DNA of 21,888 nt, from positions 1 to 21,888 of the IMG/VR virus record IMGVR_UViG_3300048015_000368. One strand, given 5' to 3'. The notes under the pieces were generated by a model. That model made no database searches and had not been told where the DNA came from. It saw nothing but the letters and a program-made list of their open reading frames with translations. The position numbers and the translations under genes were made by a program. Shown here piece after piece: positions 6,964 to 15,252 of the stretch. How positions within the stretch are numbered: the stretch's first letter is position 1; the number at the start of each line of letters is the position of its first letter. Origin of the DNA: a virus.

Positions 6964-7247
6964 CTGCCTTCTGGTTTCGCTTCAGAAAAAGCCGCCTCGG
7001 GCGACTGGTGGAAATACTGAGGCGTCGGCGTGTTTTTTCCATCTTTTGCGCCATCATCGGACTTTCGATTCCGTTGCTGGAAATACCGCAGATGGGGGTC
7101 ATGCATGCCATTCGCATCTATGGGTTCGGCATGCTGTATTTATCTACTATCAAAATAGTGATAATTTTTTACGACTGGCGCGAAGCTCGCTTGCGAGCGC
7201 GTCGTTGGCGAAAGCGGCATTCGTCTAAACTGTCCGGGGACAATTGA
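6960..7247 (+). CDS. small inner-membrane protein, possible immunity partner
   Basis: 95 residues, starting in an ATGA overlap with the preceding gene. The N-terminus is strongly basic (FRFRKSRLGRLVEILRRRR), followed by two hydrophobic segments, about residues 25-42 (VFSIFCAIIGLSIPLLEI) and 47-70 (IRIYGFGMLYLSTIKIVIIF), and a basic tail (WREARLRARRWRKRH). Positive residues at both ends predict a hairpin with both termini in the cytoplasm. It is locally lower in GC than its neighbours. Small coupled membrane proteins next to membrane-active proteins are often immunity factors; a holin-like role is the alternative. No family recognised. Confidence 0.6.
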   Translation: MTAFWFRFRKSRLGRLVEILRRRRVFSIFCAIIGLSIPLLEIPQMGVMHAIRIYGFGMLYLSTIKIVIIFYDWREARLRARRWRKRHSSKLSGDN

Positions 7248-7639
7248 AGGTCGCCTGCGATGAATACGGCCGTCGTCGCGAGACATCGGCCGCGGCATGC
7301 ACGCCGACGTCGGGCCAGTTGCGCGGCGCGGCCGCCGTGGAAATCTATGATCTGGGCTCCGACCTTCGCGCGGGTGAGCGGGGGGGGGTAGCTCGTCGCT
7401 GTGTTTGGCATAAGAGCGCGCCTCGAACAAATCCAGAACAATTCCTTGACGAGTCGGGCAGCTTTCGGTAGGATTTAGCTACTCCAGAGACATGCGGCCG
7501 CGGCGGCCCATCCCGGCTGGGGCCCCCGATCACCCCCCAATTCCCATCGTCCCGGCCCTTCGGCAGGCCGTGAGCGGCGCATCGTTTTGAGCGGGCGCGG
7601 CCGGGACGGACCCTTGTGAAAAACCGCCGGAGCCCGGCG
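7248..7639. other. gene-free gap before portal
   Basis: Roughly 390 bases with no convincing gene. Short frames on both strands are Arg/Pro-rich. On the minus strand around 7300-7410 the text TRAKVGAQIIDFHGGRAAQL looks slightly coding, but a run of nine G (7380-7388) and the lack of a start leave only a possible remnant. No terminator or clear promoter seen. Confidence 0.35.
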
Positions 7640-9508
7640 ATGGATGGCCTGATGGACGATATCCTGAAAGAGGCCAAGGAGGCCTTCGAACTGTGCGTGG
7701 CGCATGAGGCGGACAACCGCGCCGAGGCCCTGGACGACATCCGCTTCGCGCGCCTGGCCGAGCAATGGCCGGCGGAGGTGAGGCGCCGGCGCGAGCTGGA
7801 CGCGCGGCCCTGCCTGACCATCAACCGGCTCCCGGCCTTCATTCGCCAGGTGGTCAACGACGCGCGCCAGAACCGGCCGGCGATCAAGGTGCATCCGGCC
7901 GACGACCAGGGCGACCCGGAGGTGGCCCAGATCTACGACGGCCTGATCCGCAACATCGAATATACGTCCGACGCCGACACCGCCTATGACACGGCGCTGG
8001 ATTGCGCGGTGACCTCGGGCCTGGGCTATTTCCGCGTCAACACACGCTATTGCGACGACGACAGCTTCGATCAGGACATTGTCATCCAGCGGGTAGCCAA
8101 TCCGTTCAGCATCTTCGGCGATCCGCATTCCACGGCGGCCGACAGCGCCGACTGGAGCGTGGCCTTCGTGGTGGACACCCTGAGCCGCGACCGGTTCAAG
8201 GCGCGCTACAAGGGCGCCGGGGCGATCGACTGGGACGCCCTGGGCTACAGCGGCCTGGCCTCGCCCTGGCTGGAGGACGATCGGATCATGGCGGCCGAAT
8301 ACTGGACCCGCCATCCGGTGCGCCGCCAGATCCTGGCGCTGTCGTCCGGCGAGGTGGTGGGGGCGGACGTCTATGCCGCCAACAAGCCGATGTTCGATGC
8401 GGCCGGGATCAGCGTGATCGGCCAGCCGCGCGAGGCGATCGGCTATGCGGTGAAACAGCATCTGCTGACCGGCGCAGAGGTGCTGCAGACGGTGGATTGG
8501 GCCGGCAAATACATCCCCATCGTGCCGGTGTTCGGCGACGAGGTGAACATCGAGGGGCGGCGGCACCTGCGCTCCTTAGTGCGCGACGCCAAGGACCCGC
8601 AGCGGATGTTCAACTATTGGCGCACGACGTCCACTGAGCTGGTGGCCCTGGCGCCGCGCGCGCCCTTCATCGGACCCAAGGGCGCGTTCAAGACCGACGC
8701 CGACAAATGGGCCACCGCCAATGTGGAGAACCACGCCTTCATCGAATACGACGGCGCCACCCCGCCCGAGCGCCAAGGCTTCGCCGGACCGCCGGCCGGC
8801 GCGCTGCAGGAGGCGGTGAATGCGGCGGACGACATCAAGGCGATCCTGGGCCTCTATGACGCCTCGCTGGGCGCGGCGTCCAACGAGACCTCGGCCCGGG
8901 CGATCCTGATGCGGCAGAGGGAAGGGGATGTTTCCACCTTCCACTTCATCGACAATCTTTCACGCGCCATCCGCCATGCGGGGCGGATCCTGATCGACCT
9001 GATCCCCCACGTCTATTCGGCGCCGCGCATCCTGCGGGTGCTGGGGCCGGGGGGCGAGCCCTCGACGGTGGCCGTGAACCAGCCGCAGCCGCCCAACGCC
9101 CAGGCCGGCGCTGTCCCGAAGGTCTACGACCTGTCGCTGGGCAAATACGACCTGACGGTGGAGGCCGGCCCCAGCTTCACCACCCGGCGCGAGGAGGCGG
9201 CCAACCAGATGATCGAGCTGATCCGCGTCTTTCCCCAGGCGGCGCCGGTGATCGGCGACCTTCTGGCCAAGAACCTGGACTGGCCCGGCGCCGACGACAT
9301 CGCCCAGCGGCTGAAGGCCCTGTTGCCGCCGCAGCTGCAGGGCGACGGCCAGGCCGGCGCGCCCGATCAGGCCGCGGTGGCGGCCCTGCAGCAGCAGCTC
9401 GCCGCGCTGCAGGCGGACAAGAGCCTGCAGGACCGCAAGCTGGATATCGACCAGTTCCGCGCCGAGACCGACCGCATCCAGGCGGTCAACAAGGCGACGC
9501 CGGGCTGA
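7640..9508 (+). CDS. portal protein, P22 type
   Basis: A 622-residue protein that would form the dodecameric DNA channel at the head vertex, docking terminase, scaffold and tail. The length and N-terminal layout fit the P22 gp1 family: an acidic helix, then FARLAEQWPAEVRRRRELDA, RPCLTINRLPAFIRQVVNDA and RQNRPAIKVHP, then the domain beginning DTALDCAVTSGLGYFRVNTR. Near residue 420 SNETSARAILMRQREGD matches the portal stem/crown region. The C-terminal third ends in a Gln-rich coiled coil (VAALQQQLAALQADKSLQ), like the barrel helices of long portals. ATG 7640 is preferred because GGAG lies 7 bases ahead; an in-frame GTG at 7616 has only weak support. The protein looks intact. Confidence 0.9.
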   Translation: MDGLMDDILKEAKEAFELCVAHEADNRAEALDDIRFARLAEQWPAEVRRRRELDARPCLTINRLPAFIRQVVNDARQNRPAIKVHPADDQGDPEVAQIYDGLIRNIEYTSDADTAYDTALDCAVTSGLGYFRVNTRYCDDDSFDQDIVIQRVANPFSIFGDPHSTAADSADWSVAFVVDTLSRDRFKARYKGAGAIDWDALGYSGLASPWLEDDRIMAAEYWTRHPVRRQILALSSGEVVGADVYAANKPMFDAAGISVIGQPREAIGYAVKQHLLTGAEVLQTVDWAGKYIPIVPVFGDEVNIEGRRHLRSLVRDAKDPQRMFNYWRTTSTELVALAPRAPFIGPKGAFKTDADKWATANVENHAFIEYDGATPPERQGFAGPPAGALQEAVNAADDIKAILGLYDASLGAASNETSARAILMRQREGDVSTFHFIDNLSRAIRHAGRILIDLIPHVYSAPRILRVLGPGGEPSTVAVNQPQPPNAQAGAVPKVYDLSLGKYDLTVEAGPSFTTRREEAANQMIELIRVFPQAAPVIGDLLAKNLDWPGADDIAQRLKALLPPQLQGDGQAGAPDQAAVAALQQQLAALQADKSLQDRKLDIDQFRAETDRIQAVNKATPG

Positions 9509-9537
9509 GGCCCGCTCACTCCAACCCCGAGGACAAG

Positions 9538-10338
9538 ATGAGCAGCAAGAGCGGGGCCTATCCGGCCGCCGACGAAGAGGCGCGCGCCGACCAGGCCCCG
9601 CCGGACGGACCGGAGGCCTCCGATCCGGATGCGATGGTCGAGGTCGATTACGGCGGCCAGACCTACGCCGTGCCGCCGGAGCTCCAGGGCGCCTTGATGC
9701 GCCATGAGGACTATCAGAGGCAGGTGCAGCACCTGGAGGCCGGCCGCCAGGCCCTGGCCCAGATGGCGGCGTCGCATCAACAGCACCTGGCCGACCACGC
9801 CCGGTTGATGACCCTGAACGACCATATCCAGCAGCTGTCCAAGGTGAACTGGCCGGCCCTGCAGCAGCAGGATCCGGCCAAGGCCCAGCAGCTGGCGGGG
9901 CATCTGGCCAATCTGAAGCAGACCCACGCCCTGGCGTCGGACCAGCTGCGGCACAAGCAGGCGGTCGCCGCCTTCGCCCAGGAGCGCGCTCACGCCGCCC
10001 AGGTGCAGCAGGCCCATGCGGCGGTTAGCCAGGCCATCGAGGGCTGGTCGCCGCAGAAGGCCGGCCAACTGGCGCAATATGCGATGAGCCAAGGCATCAC
10101 GCCCCAGGAGCTGGAGGGTCTGGCCGATCCCCGGCTGGTGATGATCCTGCACCATGCCGCGATCGGCCACGCCGCCCAGCAGCAGCAGGCGGCCGGCGAA
10201 CGCCTGCGCGAGGCCCAGAAGATCCGCCCCGCCGCCGAGGTGGGCGGGACCGGCGGCGCGCCGAAAGACCCCAACCGCATGTCCACCGAGGACTGGATCC
10301 GTCACCGGCGCGGGCAACTGCGCAAGACCCCACGCTAA
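9538..10338 (+). CDS. scaffold protein
   Basis: 266 residues, extremely rich in Gln, Ala and His, starting behind GAGGA and sitting between portal and coat, the usual place of the P22-type scaffold gene. Residues 1-35 are acidic and disordered, followed by a conserved-looking strand (DAMVEVDYGGQTYAVPPEL). Most of the rest predicts long helices (YQRQVQHLEAGRQALAQMAA, then further repeats of AQQLAGHLANLKQT type). The C-terminus, MSTEDWIRHRRGQLRKT, is basic and helical, the property that P22-like scaffolds use to bind coat. Scaffold is normally lost before DNA fills the head. No protease domain is present. Confidence 0.75.
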   Translation: MSSKSGAYPAADEEARADQAPPDGPEASDPDAMVEVDYGGQTYAVPPELQGALMRHEDYQRQVQHLEAGRQALAQMAASHQQHLADHARLMTLNDHIQQLSKVNWPALQQQDPAKAQQLAGHLANLKQTHALASDQLRHKQAVAAFAQERAHAAQVQQAHAAVSQAIEGWSPQKAGQLAQYAMSQGITPQELEGLADPRLVMILHHAAIGHAAQQQQAAGERLREAQKIRPAAEVGGTGGAPKDPNRMSTEDWIRHRRGQLRKTPR

Positions 10339-10356
10339 CCTGAGGCTCAACACCCC

Positions 10357-11553
10357 ATGTCCAACACCTTCCTCACGCCCCAGCAGATCACCCGCGAGGC
10401 GCTGCGCATCCTGCACAACAAGCTGACCTTCATCGGGGCGATCAACCGCCAGTATGACGACAGCTTCGCCAAGTCCGGCGCCAAGATCGGCGACACCCTG
10501 CGCATCCGCCTGCCCAACCAGTACACCGTGCGCACCGGCAAGACCCTGTCGACCCAGGACATCACCGAACAGAGCGTGTCCCTGCAGATCGCCACCCAGA
10601 AGGGGGTGGACGTCAACTTCTCCTCCTCGGAACTGACCCTGAGCCTGGACGACTTCTCCAGCCGCATCCTGGAGCCGGCCATGGCGGTGCTGGCCTCCTC
10701 GCTGGAGGCCGACGCCTTGACCATGTACAAGAGCGTCTATCAGCAGGTCGGCACGCCAGGCACGACGCCCAACCAGTTGCTCACCTATCTGCAGGCCCGG
10801 GCGCGACTGAACAACAGCCTGACGCCGATGGACGCCAATCGCACCGCGCACCTGTCGCCGCTGGCGACGGCGACCATCGTCGACGCCCTGAAGGGCCTGT
10901 TCCAGGACTCCTCGTCCATTCGCGAGCAGTATCGCGAGGGGTCGATGGGCCGCACCGCGGGCTTCGACTGGTACGAGAACCCGCTCGTGCCCACCCACGT
11001 CAACGGCAACACCGTGTCGGGCGTGTCCGTCACCGGCGCGGGTCAGACGGGAGCGAGCCTTGCCGTGAAGGGCGTGGCCAGCGGAAACTTTTTCGCCCAC
11101 GGCACGGTGTTCACCATCGCCGGCGTCTATGAGGTGCATCCGGAGACCAAGTCGGTGACCTCGCGCCTGCAGCAGTTCGTGGTGACGGCCGACACGACGA
11201 TGACCGGAACCACCGGGACCTTGCCGATCAGCCCGTCCATCGACCCCAACGCCGACGCCTGGCAGAACGTCAACGCCTCCCCGGCCGACAGCGCGGCCCT
11301 GACCTTCGTGGGCGCGGCCTCGACCAGCTATGAGCAGGAGCTGGCCTTCCACCGCGACGCCTTTGCCTTCGCCACGGCGGACCTGATCATGCCCCGCGGG
11401 GTCGATTTCACTGCCCGCGAGGTCTACGACGGGGTGTCGATGCGCATCGTGCGCGCCTACGACATCAACAACGACGCCTTCCCCTGCCGGATCGACGTCT
11501 TCTACGGCTACCAGTCCATCCGCCCCCAGATGGCCTGCCGGATCACCTGCTAG
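10357..11553 (+). CDS. major capsid (coat) protein, P22 gp5-like
   Basis: 398 residues, close to P22 coat (430). The start NTFLTPQQITREALRILHNK, then the N-arm, AKIGDTLRIRLPNQYTVRTG and VSLQIATQKGVDVNFSSSEL, follow the P22 coat/HK97-fold pattern in which an N-terminal helix leads to the E-loop and spine helix. The motif EADALTMYKSVYQQ corresponds to the spine region. The insertion around residues 225-320 is Thr/Ser/Val-rich beta structure (GVSVTGAGQTGASLAVKGV), comparable with the I-domain. The end, CRIDVFYGYQSIRPQMACRI, matches the C-terminal YG...RP segment of this family. Codon use and GC match portal and scaffold. Intact. Confidence 0.88.
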   Translation: MSNTFLTPQQITREALRILHNKLTFIGAINRQYDDSFAKSGAKIGDTLRIRLPNQYTVRTGKTLSTQDITEQSVSLQIATQKGVDVNFSSSELTLSLDDFSSRILEPAMAVLASSLEADALTMYKSVYQQVGTPGTTPNQLLTYLQARARLNNSLTPMDANRTAHLSPLATATIVDALKGLFQDSSSIREQYREGSMGRTAGFDWYENPLVPTHVNGNTVSGVSVTGAGQTGASLAVKGVASGNFFAHGTVFTIAGVYEVHPETKSVTSRLQQFVVTADTTMTGTTGTLPISPSIDPNADAWQNVNASPADSAALTFVGAASTSYEQELAFHRDAFAFATADLIMPRGVDFTAREVYDGVSMRIVRAYDINNDAFPCRIDVFYGYQSIRPQMACRITC

Positions 11554-11562
11554 GCGCCCCGT

Positions 11563-11693
11563 CGTCATCCTTGGTTTTCGCACAGCGGAAGGCCGGGGAC
11601 CCAGCAAATCGACGCGTTCCGCTGCTGTGGATGCAATCACTGCAGCGTCAAGGTCTTCGCTGCTGGGTCCTCGGGACAAGCCCGAGGATGACG
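11563..11693. repeat. REP-like palindromic element between coat and adaptor genes
   Basis: Outer arms CGTCATCC (11563-11570) and GGATGACG (11686-11693), middle arms GGACCCAGCA (11597-11606) and TGCTGGGTCC (11661-11670), and a compact 7-bp hairpin CCTCGGG-acaag-CCCGAGG (11669-11687). Sequences of the form CGTCATCCTCGGG...CCCGAGG are known as dispersed repeats in alphaproteobacterial chromosomes. It lies inside an otherwise tightly packed late operon and could attenuate transcription or stabilise mRNA. Confidence 0.75.
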
Positions 11694-11730
11694 AAATCAT
11701 TGAAAAATAACAGATAATGTGGAGGCCGCC

Positions 11731-12369
11731 ATGCCCCTCGCCACCTATGCCGAGCTTCAGGCCGAGGTCGCCGCCTGGCTGCGGCGGGCGGACCTGGCCG
11801 CCGAGATCCCGACCTTCATCGCCCTGGCCGAGGCCCAGATGAACCGGCGGCTGCGGGTGCGTCCCATGGCTGCGCGCGTCAGCCTGACGGTGCAGAGCGA
11901 ATGCTTCGCTCTTCCGGGCGACTTTCTGGCCGAGCGCGAGCTGAAGGTGTTCGCCTCCGGCGTTCCCCATCCTCTGGCCTATCTGACGCCTGAGGCGATG
12001 GACTGGCGCTCGCCCTCGGTGGGGCCGGGGCGGCCCGGCTATTACACACTGGAAGGCGGTAGCGTCCGCCTGCAGCCGGTTCCGGACAAGGCCTATCCGG
12101 CCGAGCTCCTGTACCTGCAGGCGATCCCGGCCCTGTCGGCGACCAACCCCAGCAACTGGGTGCTGGCGGCCCATCCGGACGCCTACCTTTACGGCGCCCT
12201 GACCCAGTCGGCCCCCTATCTGCGGGCCGATGAGCGGCTGCAAATCTGGGGGACGCTGTTCACCCAGGTGCTGGCCGACATCGAGCGGGCCGACCGCGCG
12301 GGCGCCGCCGCCCGCCTGCGCGCGGACGCTCCGCTGCCGCGCCGCGCCTTCGACATCAACCGGGGATGA
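11731..12369 (+). CDS. head-to-tail adaptor protein
   Basis: 212 residues from ATG 11731, with TGGAGG immediately upstream. The opening, [20 protein letters not shown] then [18 protein letters not shown], is the characteristic N-terminus of podophage adaptor proteins that bind beneath the portal ring. A beta core follows ([36 protein letters not shown]), and the end, [20 protein letters not shown] and a helical tail, fits the same family. It follows the coat gene, as in P22-like gene orders with the gp4 equivalent, though it need not have the gp4 lytic activity. It ends four bases into the spacer before the collar gene (TGA 12367-12369, ATG 12377). Confidence 0.78.
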   Translation: MPLATYAELQAEVAAWLRRADLAAEIPTFIALAEAQMNRRLRVRPMAARVSLTVQSECFALPGDFLAERELKVFASGVPHPLAYLTPEAMDWRSPSVGPGRPGYYTLEGGSVRLQPVPDKAYPAELLYLQAIPALSATNPSNWVLAAHPDAYLYGALTQSAPYLRADERLQIWGTLFTQVLADIERADRAGAAARLRADAPLPRRAFDINRG

Positions 12370-12376
12370 AGCCGCC

Positions 12377-13168
12377 ATGGCAGACCTGACCACGCCCAAC
12401 CTGGGCCTCACCAAGCCGCAGGTGGGCGCCTCCTCCGATACCTGGGGGACCAAGCTGAACGCCAACCTGGACCTGATCGACGCCCTGCTGCCCGCGGGGG
12501 TGATCTGGATGTGGTACGGCTCGGCGACCGCCATACCCTCCGGCTGGAACCTGTGCGACGGGACCAACGGCACGCCGGACCTGCGCGACCGGTTCATCAT
12601 CGGGGCCGGCGGCGCAAGCGCCCTTGGGCAGACGGGCGGCTTCTCGAGTCAGTCGTTTACGACCGACGGCCATGCGCTGGTCATTGCTGAGTTGCCCGCC
12701 CACGCGCACGCGGTCGTCGATAGCGGCCACGTCCACGCCGTCAATGACAGCGGCCACGCTCACGCCGTCTATGACCCGAGCCATGCCCACGCCATCACGG
12801 ATGGCGGCCACGCTCACGCGATCACGGACGGCGGTCACGCTCACGCCCTATCCAATATCGTCGATAACAATGCCGGATTTGGAGGCCACTATACTGGCGG
12901 CTCTGGCAATCTGCAGATCGAAAGCCCGAACACGGCGACCGCGAGTACAGGCATTTCGATCAACGCCGCGGGTACGGGCATTGCGATCAATGCCGCTAAC
13001 ACGGGGATCGGAATCTATTCGGCGGTGACGGGGGCCTCGCTGCAGACCGGTTACACAGGAATTTCCATCCAGAACACGGGCTCCGGGTCAGCCCACGCCC
13101 ATACTGCCACCGTGACGACGGTTCCGCCCTTTACGGCCCTCTACTTCATCATGAAGCTGGCGGGGTGA
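12377..13168 (+). CDS. tail-collar domain protein with histidine-repeat shaft (tail fibre/tip)
   Basis: 263 residues from ATG 12377. Residues 1-40 are a short attachment region ([20 protein letters not shown]). Then comes a phage tail-collar domain: [20 protein letters not shown] then [14 protein letters not shown]. From residue 109 six HxH motifs recur every nine residues ([34 protein letters not shown] twice), and a seventh HAH is near the end. A second set of Gly/Ile/Asn repeats, [20 protein letters not shown], suggests a narrow trimeric beta shaft. The end [14 protein letters not shown] is typical for collar proteins. By analogy with T4 gp37, the histidines could bind metal along the trimer axis. 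It probably contacts the cell surface. Confidence 0.85.
   Translation: MADLTTPNLGLTKPQVGASSDTWGTKLNANLDLIDALLPAGVIWMWYGSATAIPSGWNLCDGTNGTPDLRDRFIIGAGGASALGQTGGFSSQSFTTDGHALVIAELPAHAHAVVDSGHVHAVNDSGHAHAVYDPSHAHAITDGGHAHAITDGGHAHALSNIVDNNAGFGGHYTGGSGNLQIESPNTATASTGISINAAGTGIAINAANTGIGIYSAVTGASLQTGYTGISIQNTGSGSAHAHTATVTTVPPFTALYFIMKLAG
12701..12850 (+). repeat. tandem 27-base repeats encoding HxH motifs
   Basis: Five units of 27 bases (nine codons), each ending GHxHA, run from the HAH at 12701-12709 to the one at 12836-12844. The last two units are the most alike, suggesting recent local duplication. Unit number could vary by slippage without breaking the frame. Confidence 0.8.
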
Positions 13169-13172
13169 GGCC

Positions 13173-14681
13173 ATGGCCTTCCAGACCCTGGCGCCGCCGG
13201 CCGGCGTGTACCGCAACGGGACGACCTATCAGGCCAAGGAACGCTGGTACGACGCCAATCTGATCCGCTTCCAGGAGGGTCAGATCAAGCCGGTCGGCGG
13301 CTGGCAGCCGCGCTCCTCGGCCGCCGCCGTCTCGGGGGCGGCCCGGGCCGTGCTGAGCTGGCGCGACAATGGCGCCAATCGCTGGATCGCCATCGGCACG
13401 CATTCAAACCTGTATGTGCAGGACGAGGCCGGCGCCAATCACGACGTTACGCCGAGCGGAACCCCGCCGTTCACCGTGGGCCGCGCCGACGCGGCCCAGA
13501 ACCTGGGCTATGGCGGCGGGCCTTACGGGTCGGGAAACTATGGCGCGCCGGCGCCCAACACCGTCGCCTACCTGCCGGCTTCGGTCTGGTCGCTGGACGG
13601 CTGGGGCCAGGATCTGGTCGGGTGCTGCGACACCGATGGCCAGATCTACCTGTGGGCGCTGAACACGGCCGCGGCGGCCGCGCCGGTGGCCAATGCGCCG
13701 ACCGCCTGCCAGGGGCTGGTGGTCACCGACGACGGCTTCCTGTTCGCCCTGGGCGCCGGCGGCGATGGGCGGAAGGTGGCCTGGTGCGACCAGCAGAACG
13801 TGACGCAATGGGCCGCGGACGCCACCAACCAGGCCGGCGACTATGAGTTGACCACCGTGGGCACGCTGCAGTGCGGCAAGGCCGTGCCCGGCGGGGCCCT
13901 GCTGTTCACCGACGTCGATGTGTGGCTGGCGTCCTATATCGGCACGCCGCTGGTCTATGGCTTTCAGCGAAAGGGCTCGGGCTGCGGCGTGATCAGCAAG
14001 GGATGTGTCTCAACTCGGGACAGTATCGCCGTCTGGATGGGGCGGGGCGGCTTCTGGCTGTTCGACGGCCAGAGCGTGCAGCCGCTGGACTGCGACGTGC
14101 AAGACTATCTGTACGGCGATGTTAACGCCGATCAGGTGAGCAAGGTCACGGCCGTGCATCTGGCGGACCAGGGCGAGGTCTGGTGGTTCTATCCCTCCGG
14201 CGACTCCATTGAGATCGACCGCTATGTGGCCTGGGGCTATCGCGAGAGCGCGCGGCTGGGGCGCAATGTCTGGACGATCGGCGCTCTGGCGCGCCTGTGC
14301 GGCACGGGCAAGGGCGTGTTTCCCAATCCCCTGATGGTCGACGCCTCGGGCCTGCTCTACGAGCATGAGACGGGCGTGAATTGGGGCGGGGCTGAGCCCT
14401 ATCTGGAGAGCGGACCGATCGAGATCGGCCAGGGCGACGCCATGGCTGAGGTGCAGCGCATCGTTCCCGACCAGCTGAACGACGGCGACGCGACCGCGAC
14501 CCTCTATGGCCGGTTCTGGCCCAATGGCGCGGAGACCGCCTATGGCCCTGTGTCTCTGACCAGCCCCACGGACCTGCTGTTCCAGGCGCGGGAAATCCGG
14601 GTGCGGTTCACCGGGGCCAGCGCCGCCAGCTGGCGGATCGGCGCCATGCGGCTGGATGTGGTTGTGGGAGACGCCCTGTGA
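13173..14681 (+). CDS. tail hub / DNA-stabilisation protein, P22 gp10-like
   Basis: 502 residues, near the length of P22 gp10. The start is characteristic: YDANLIRFQEGQIKPVGGWQ. Repeated beta units follow (AVLSWRDNGANRWIAIGTHS then LYVQDEAG; IYLWALNTAA; GFLFALGAGGDGRKVAWCDQ; WLASYIGTPLVYGFQRKG; FWLFDGQSVQPLDCDVQDYL), each ending in a W/F-rich strand, which predicts a beta-propeller. The C-terminal quarter (ESGPIEIGQGDAMAEVQRIV) is a separate beta domain. Such proteins close the portal channel after packaging. It starts four bases after the collar gene's stop and overlaps the next GTG (GTGA), part of a tightly coupled tail operon. A frame-preserving Gly-rich loop at 110-125 is notable. Confidence 0.78.
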   Translation: MAFQTLAPPAGVYRNGTTYQAKERWYDANLIRFQEGQIKPVGGWQPRSSAAAVSGAARAVLSWRDNGANRWIAIGTHSNLYVQDEAGANHDVTPSGTPPFTVGRADAAQNLGYGGGPYGSGNYGAPAPNTVAYLPASVWSLDGWGQDLVGCCDTDGQIYLWALNTAAAAAPVANAPTACQGLVVTDDGFLFALGAGGDGRKVAWCDQQNVTQWAADATNQAGDYELTTVGTLQCGKAVPGGALLFTDVDVWLASYIGTPLVYGFQRKGSGCGVISKGCVSTRDSIAVWMGRGGFWLFDGQSVQPLDCDVQDYLYGDVNADQVSKVTAVHLADQGEVWWFYPSGDSIEIDRYVAWGYRESARLGRNVWTIGALARLCGTGKGVFPNPLMVDASGLLYEHETGVNWGGAEPYLESGPIEIGQGDAMAEVQRIVPDQLNDGDATATLYGRFWPNGAETAYGPVSLTSPTDLLFQAREIRVRFTGASAASWRIGAMRLDVVVGDAL

Positions 14682-14875
14682 AGCTGCCCGTCGCGCCGGC
14701 CCAATATGATCCCGGCGACCAGGCCCGTCTGCGCGGCGCCCTGGAGCGGGCCGATGATCAGAGTCTGAAGCGCGGCGTGGCGCTGCCCTTTCTGCTGCTG
14801 GCCTCGGCCAACGGCACAGTGTGGAAGGGCGTGATCGACAATGCCGGCGCCCTGTCGTGGACCGCCTTGCCATGA
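14678..14875 (+). CDS. small phage tail-module protein
   Basis: 65 residues beginning at GTG 14678, in a GTGA overlap with the hub gene, and ending in an ATGA overlap with the next gene. The pattern KLPVAPAQYDPGDQARLRGA, a helix, then ASANGTVWKGVIDNAGALSW, a beta hairpin, is a familiar small gene in podophage tail operons, often annotated only as hypothetical. Its double overlap implies strict translational coupling and a structural or assembly role. No cysteine, signal or membrane segment. Confidence 0.7.
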   Translation: MKLPVAPAQYDPGDQARLRGALERADDQSLKRGVALPFLLLASANGTVWKGVIDNAGALSWTALP

Positions 14876-15252
14876 GCGAGGACGTCGCCGCCGCCTGGCG
14901 CCGATGCCGTCCGTGGATCGAGGCGGCGCTGGCGCATGAGGGCGGCGGGCACGACATCGGCGATGTGGCGCGGCGGATCGAGGACGGGCGGGCCCATTTC
15001 TGGCCGGGCGACCGCTGCGCCATCGTCACCGAATTCTGGATCGCCCCGCGGCTGAAGACCCTGAACTTCTGGCTGCTGGGCGGCGAGCTGAAGGCATTGC
15101 TGGCGATGCGCGCGCCGATCGAGGCCTGGGCCATCGGCCAGGGCTGCGGGCGGGCGATCGGCGGCGGCGTGCATCCCGGCTGGGGGCGGGTGCTGGCCAA
15201 GGCCGGCTACCGCCCGCGCTGGACCCTCTATGGCAAGGATCTGACCCCATGA
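14872..15252 (+). CDS. GNAT-like phage protein of the tail operon
   Basis: 126 residues from ATG 14872, using the ATGA overlap; the longer frame from 14821 lies inside the preceding gene. The layout is that of the short GNAT-fold proteins common beside podophage tail genes: an N-terminal helix with AAWRRCRPWIEAALAHEGGG, a strand with CAIVTEFWIAPRLKTLNFWL, a helix (GELKALLAMRAPIEAWA), and the acetyl-CoA-loop-like QGCGRAIGGGVHPGWGRVLA, then GYRPRWTLYGKDL. GNAT enzymes transfer acetyl groups; in phages this group has no firmly known substrate and may serve assembly. It ends in another ATGA overlap. Confidence 0.62.
   Translation: MSEDVAAAWRRCRPWIEAALAHEGGGHDIGDVARRIEDGRAHFWPGDRCAIVTEFWIAPRLKTLNFWLLGGELKALLAMRAPIEAWAIGQGCGRAIGGGVHPGWGRVLAKAGYRPRWTLYGKDLTP

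Noticed and set aside
7169-7441. 90-codon minus-strand frame before portal
   Set aside because: A few residues look natural, but there is no convincing start, it overlaps a nine-G run and the membrane protein gene, and no family is recognised.
7475-8566. 363-codon minus-strand frame over the portal gene
   Set aside because: Antisense shadow of portal; composition is His/Arg/Val-rich with no recognisable motif.
9367-12600. 1077-codon open frame on the minus strand
   Set aside because: It runs antisense across scaffold, coat and adaptor genes, all well supported on the plus strand. Long antisense frames are common in high-GC DNA; its product is Gly/Arg/Leu/Val-rich with no domain pattern.
12701-12850. 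CRISPR-like array
   Set aside because: The 27-bp periodic sequence is in frame inside the collar gene and encodes HxH repeats, with no spacers.
14010-15200. 396-codon minus-strand frame
   Set aside because: Antisense to the tail-hub and two overlapping small genes, which have coupled starts and family patterns.
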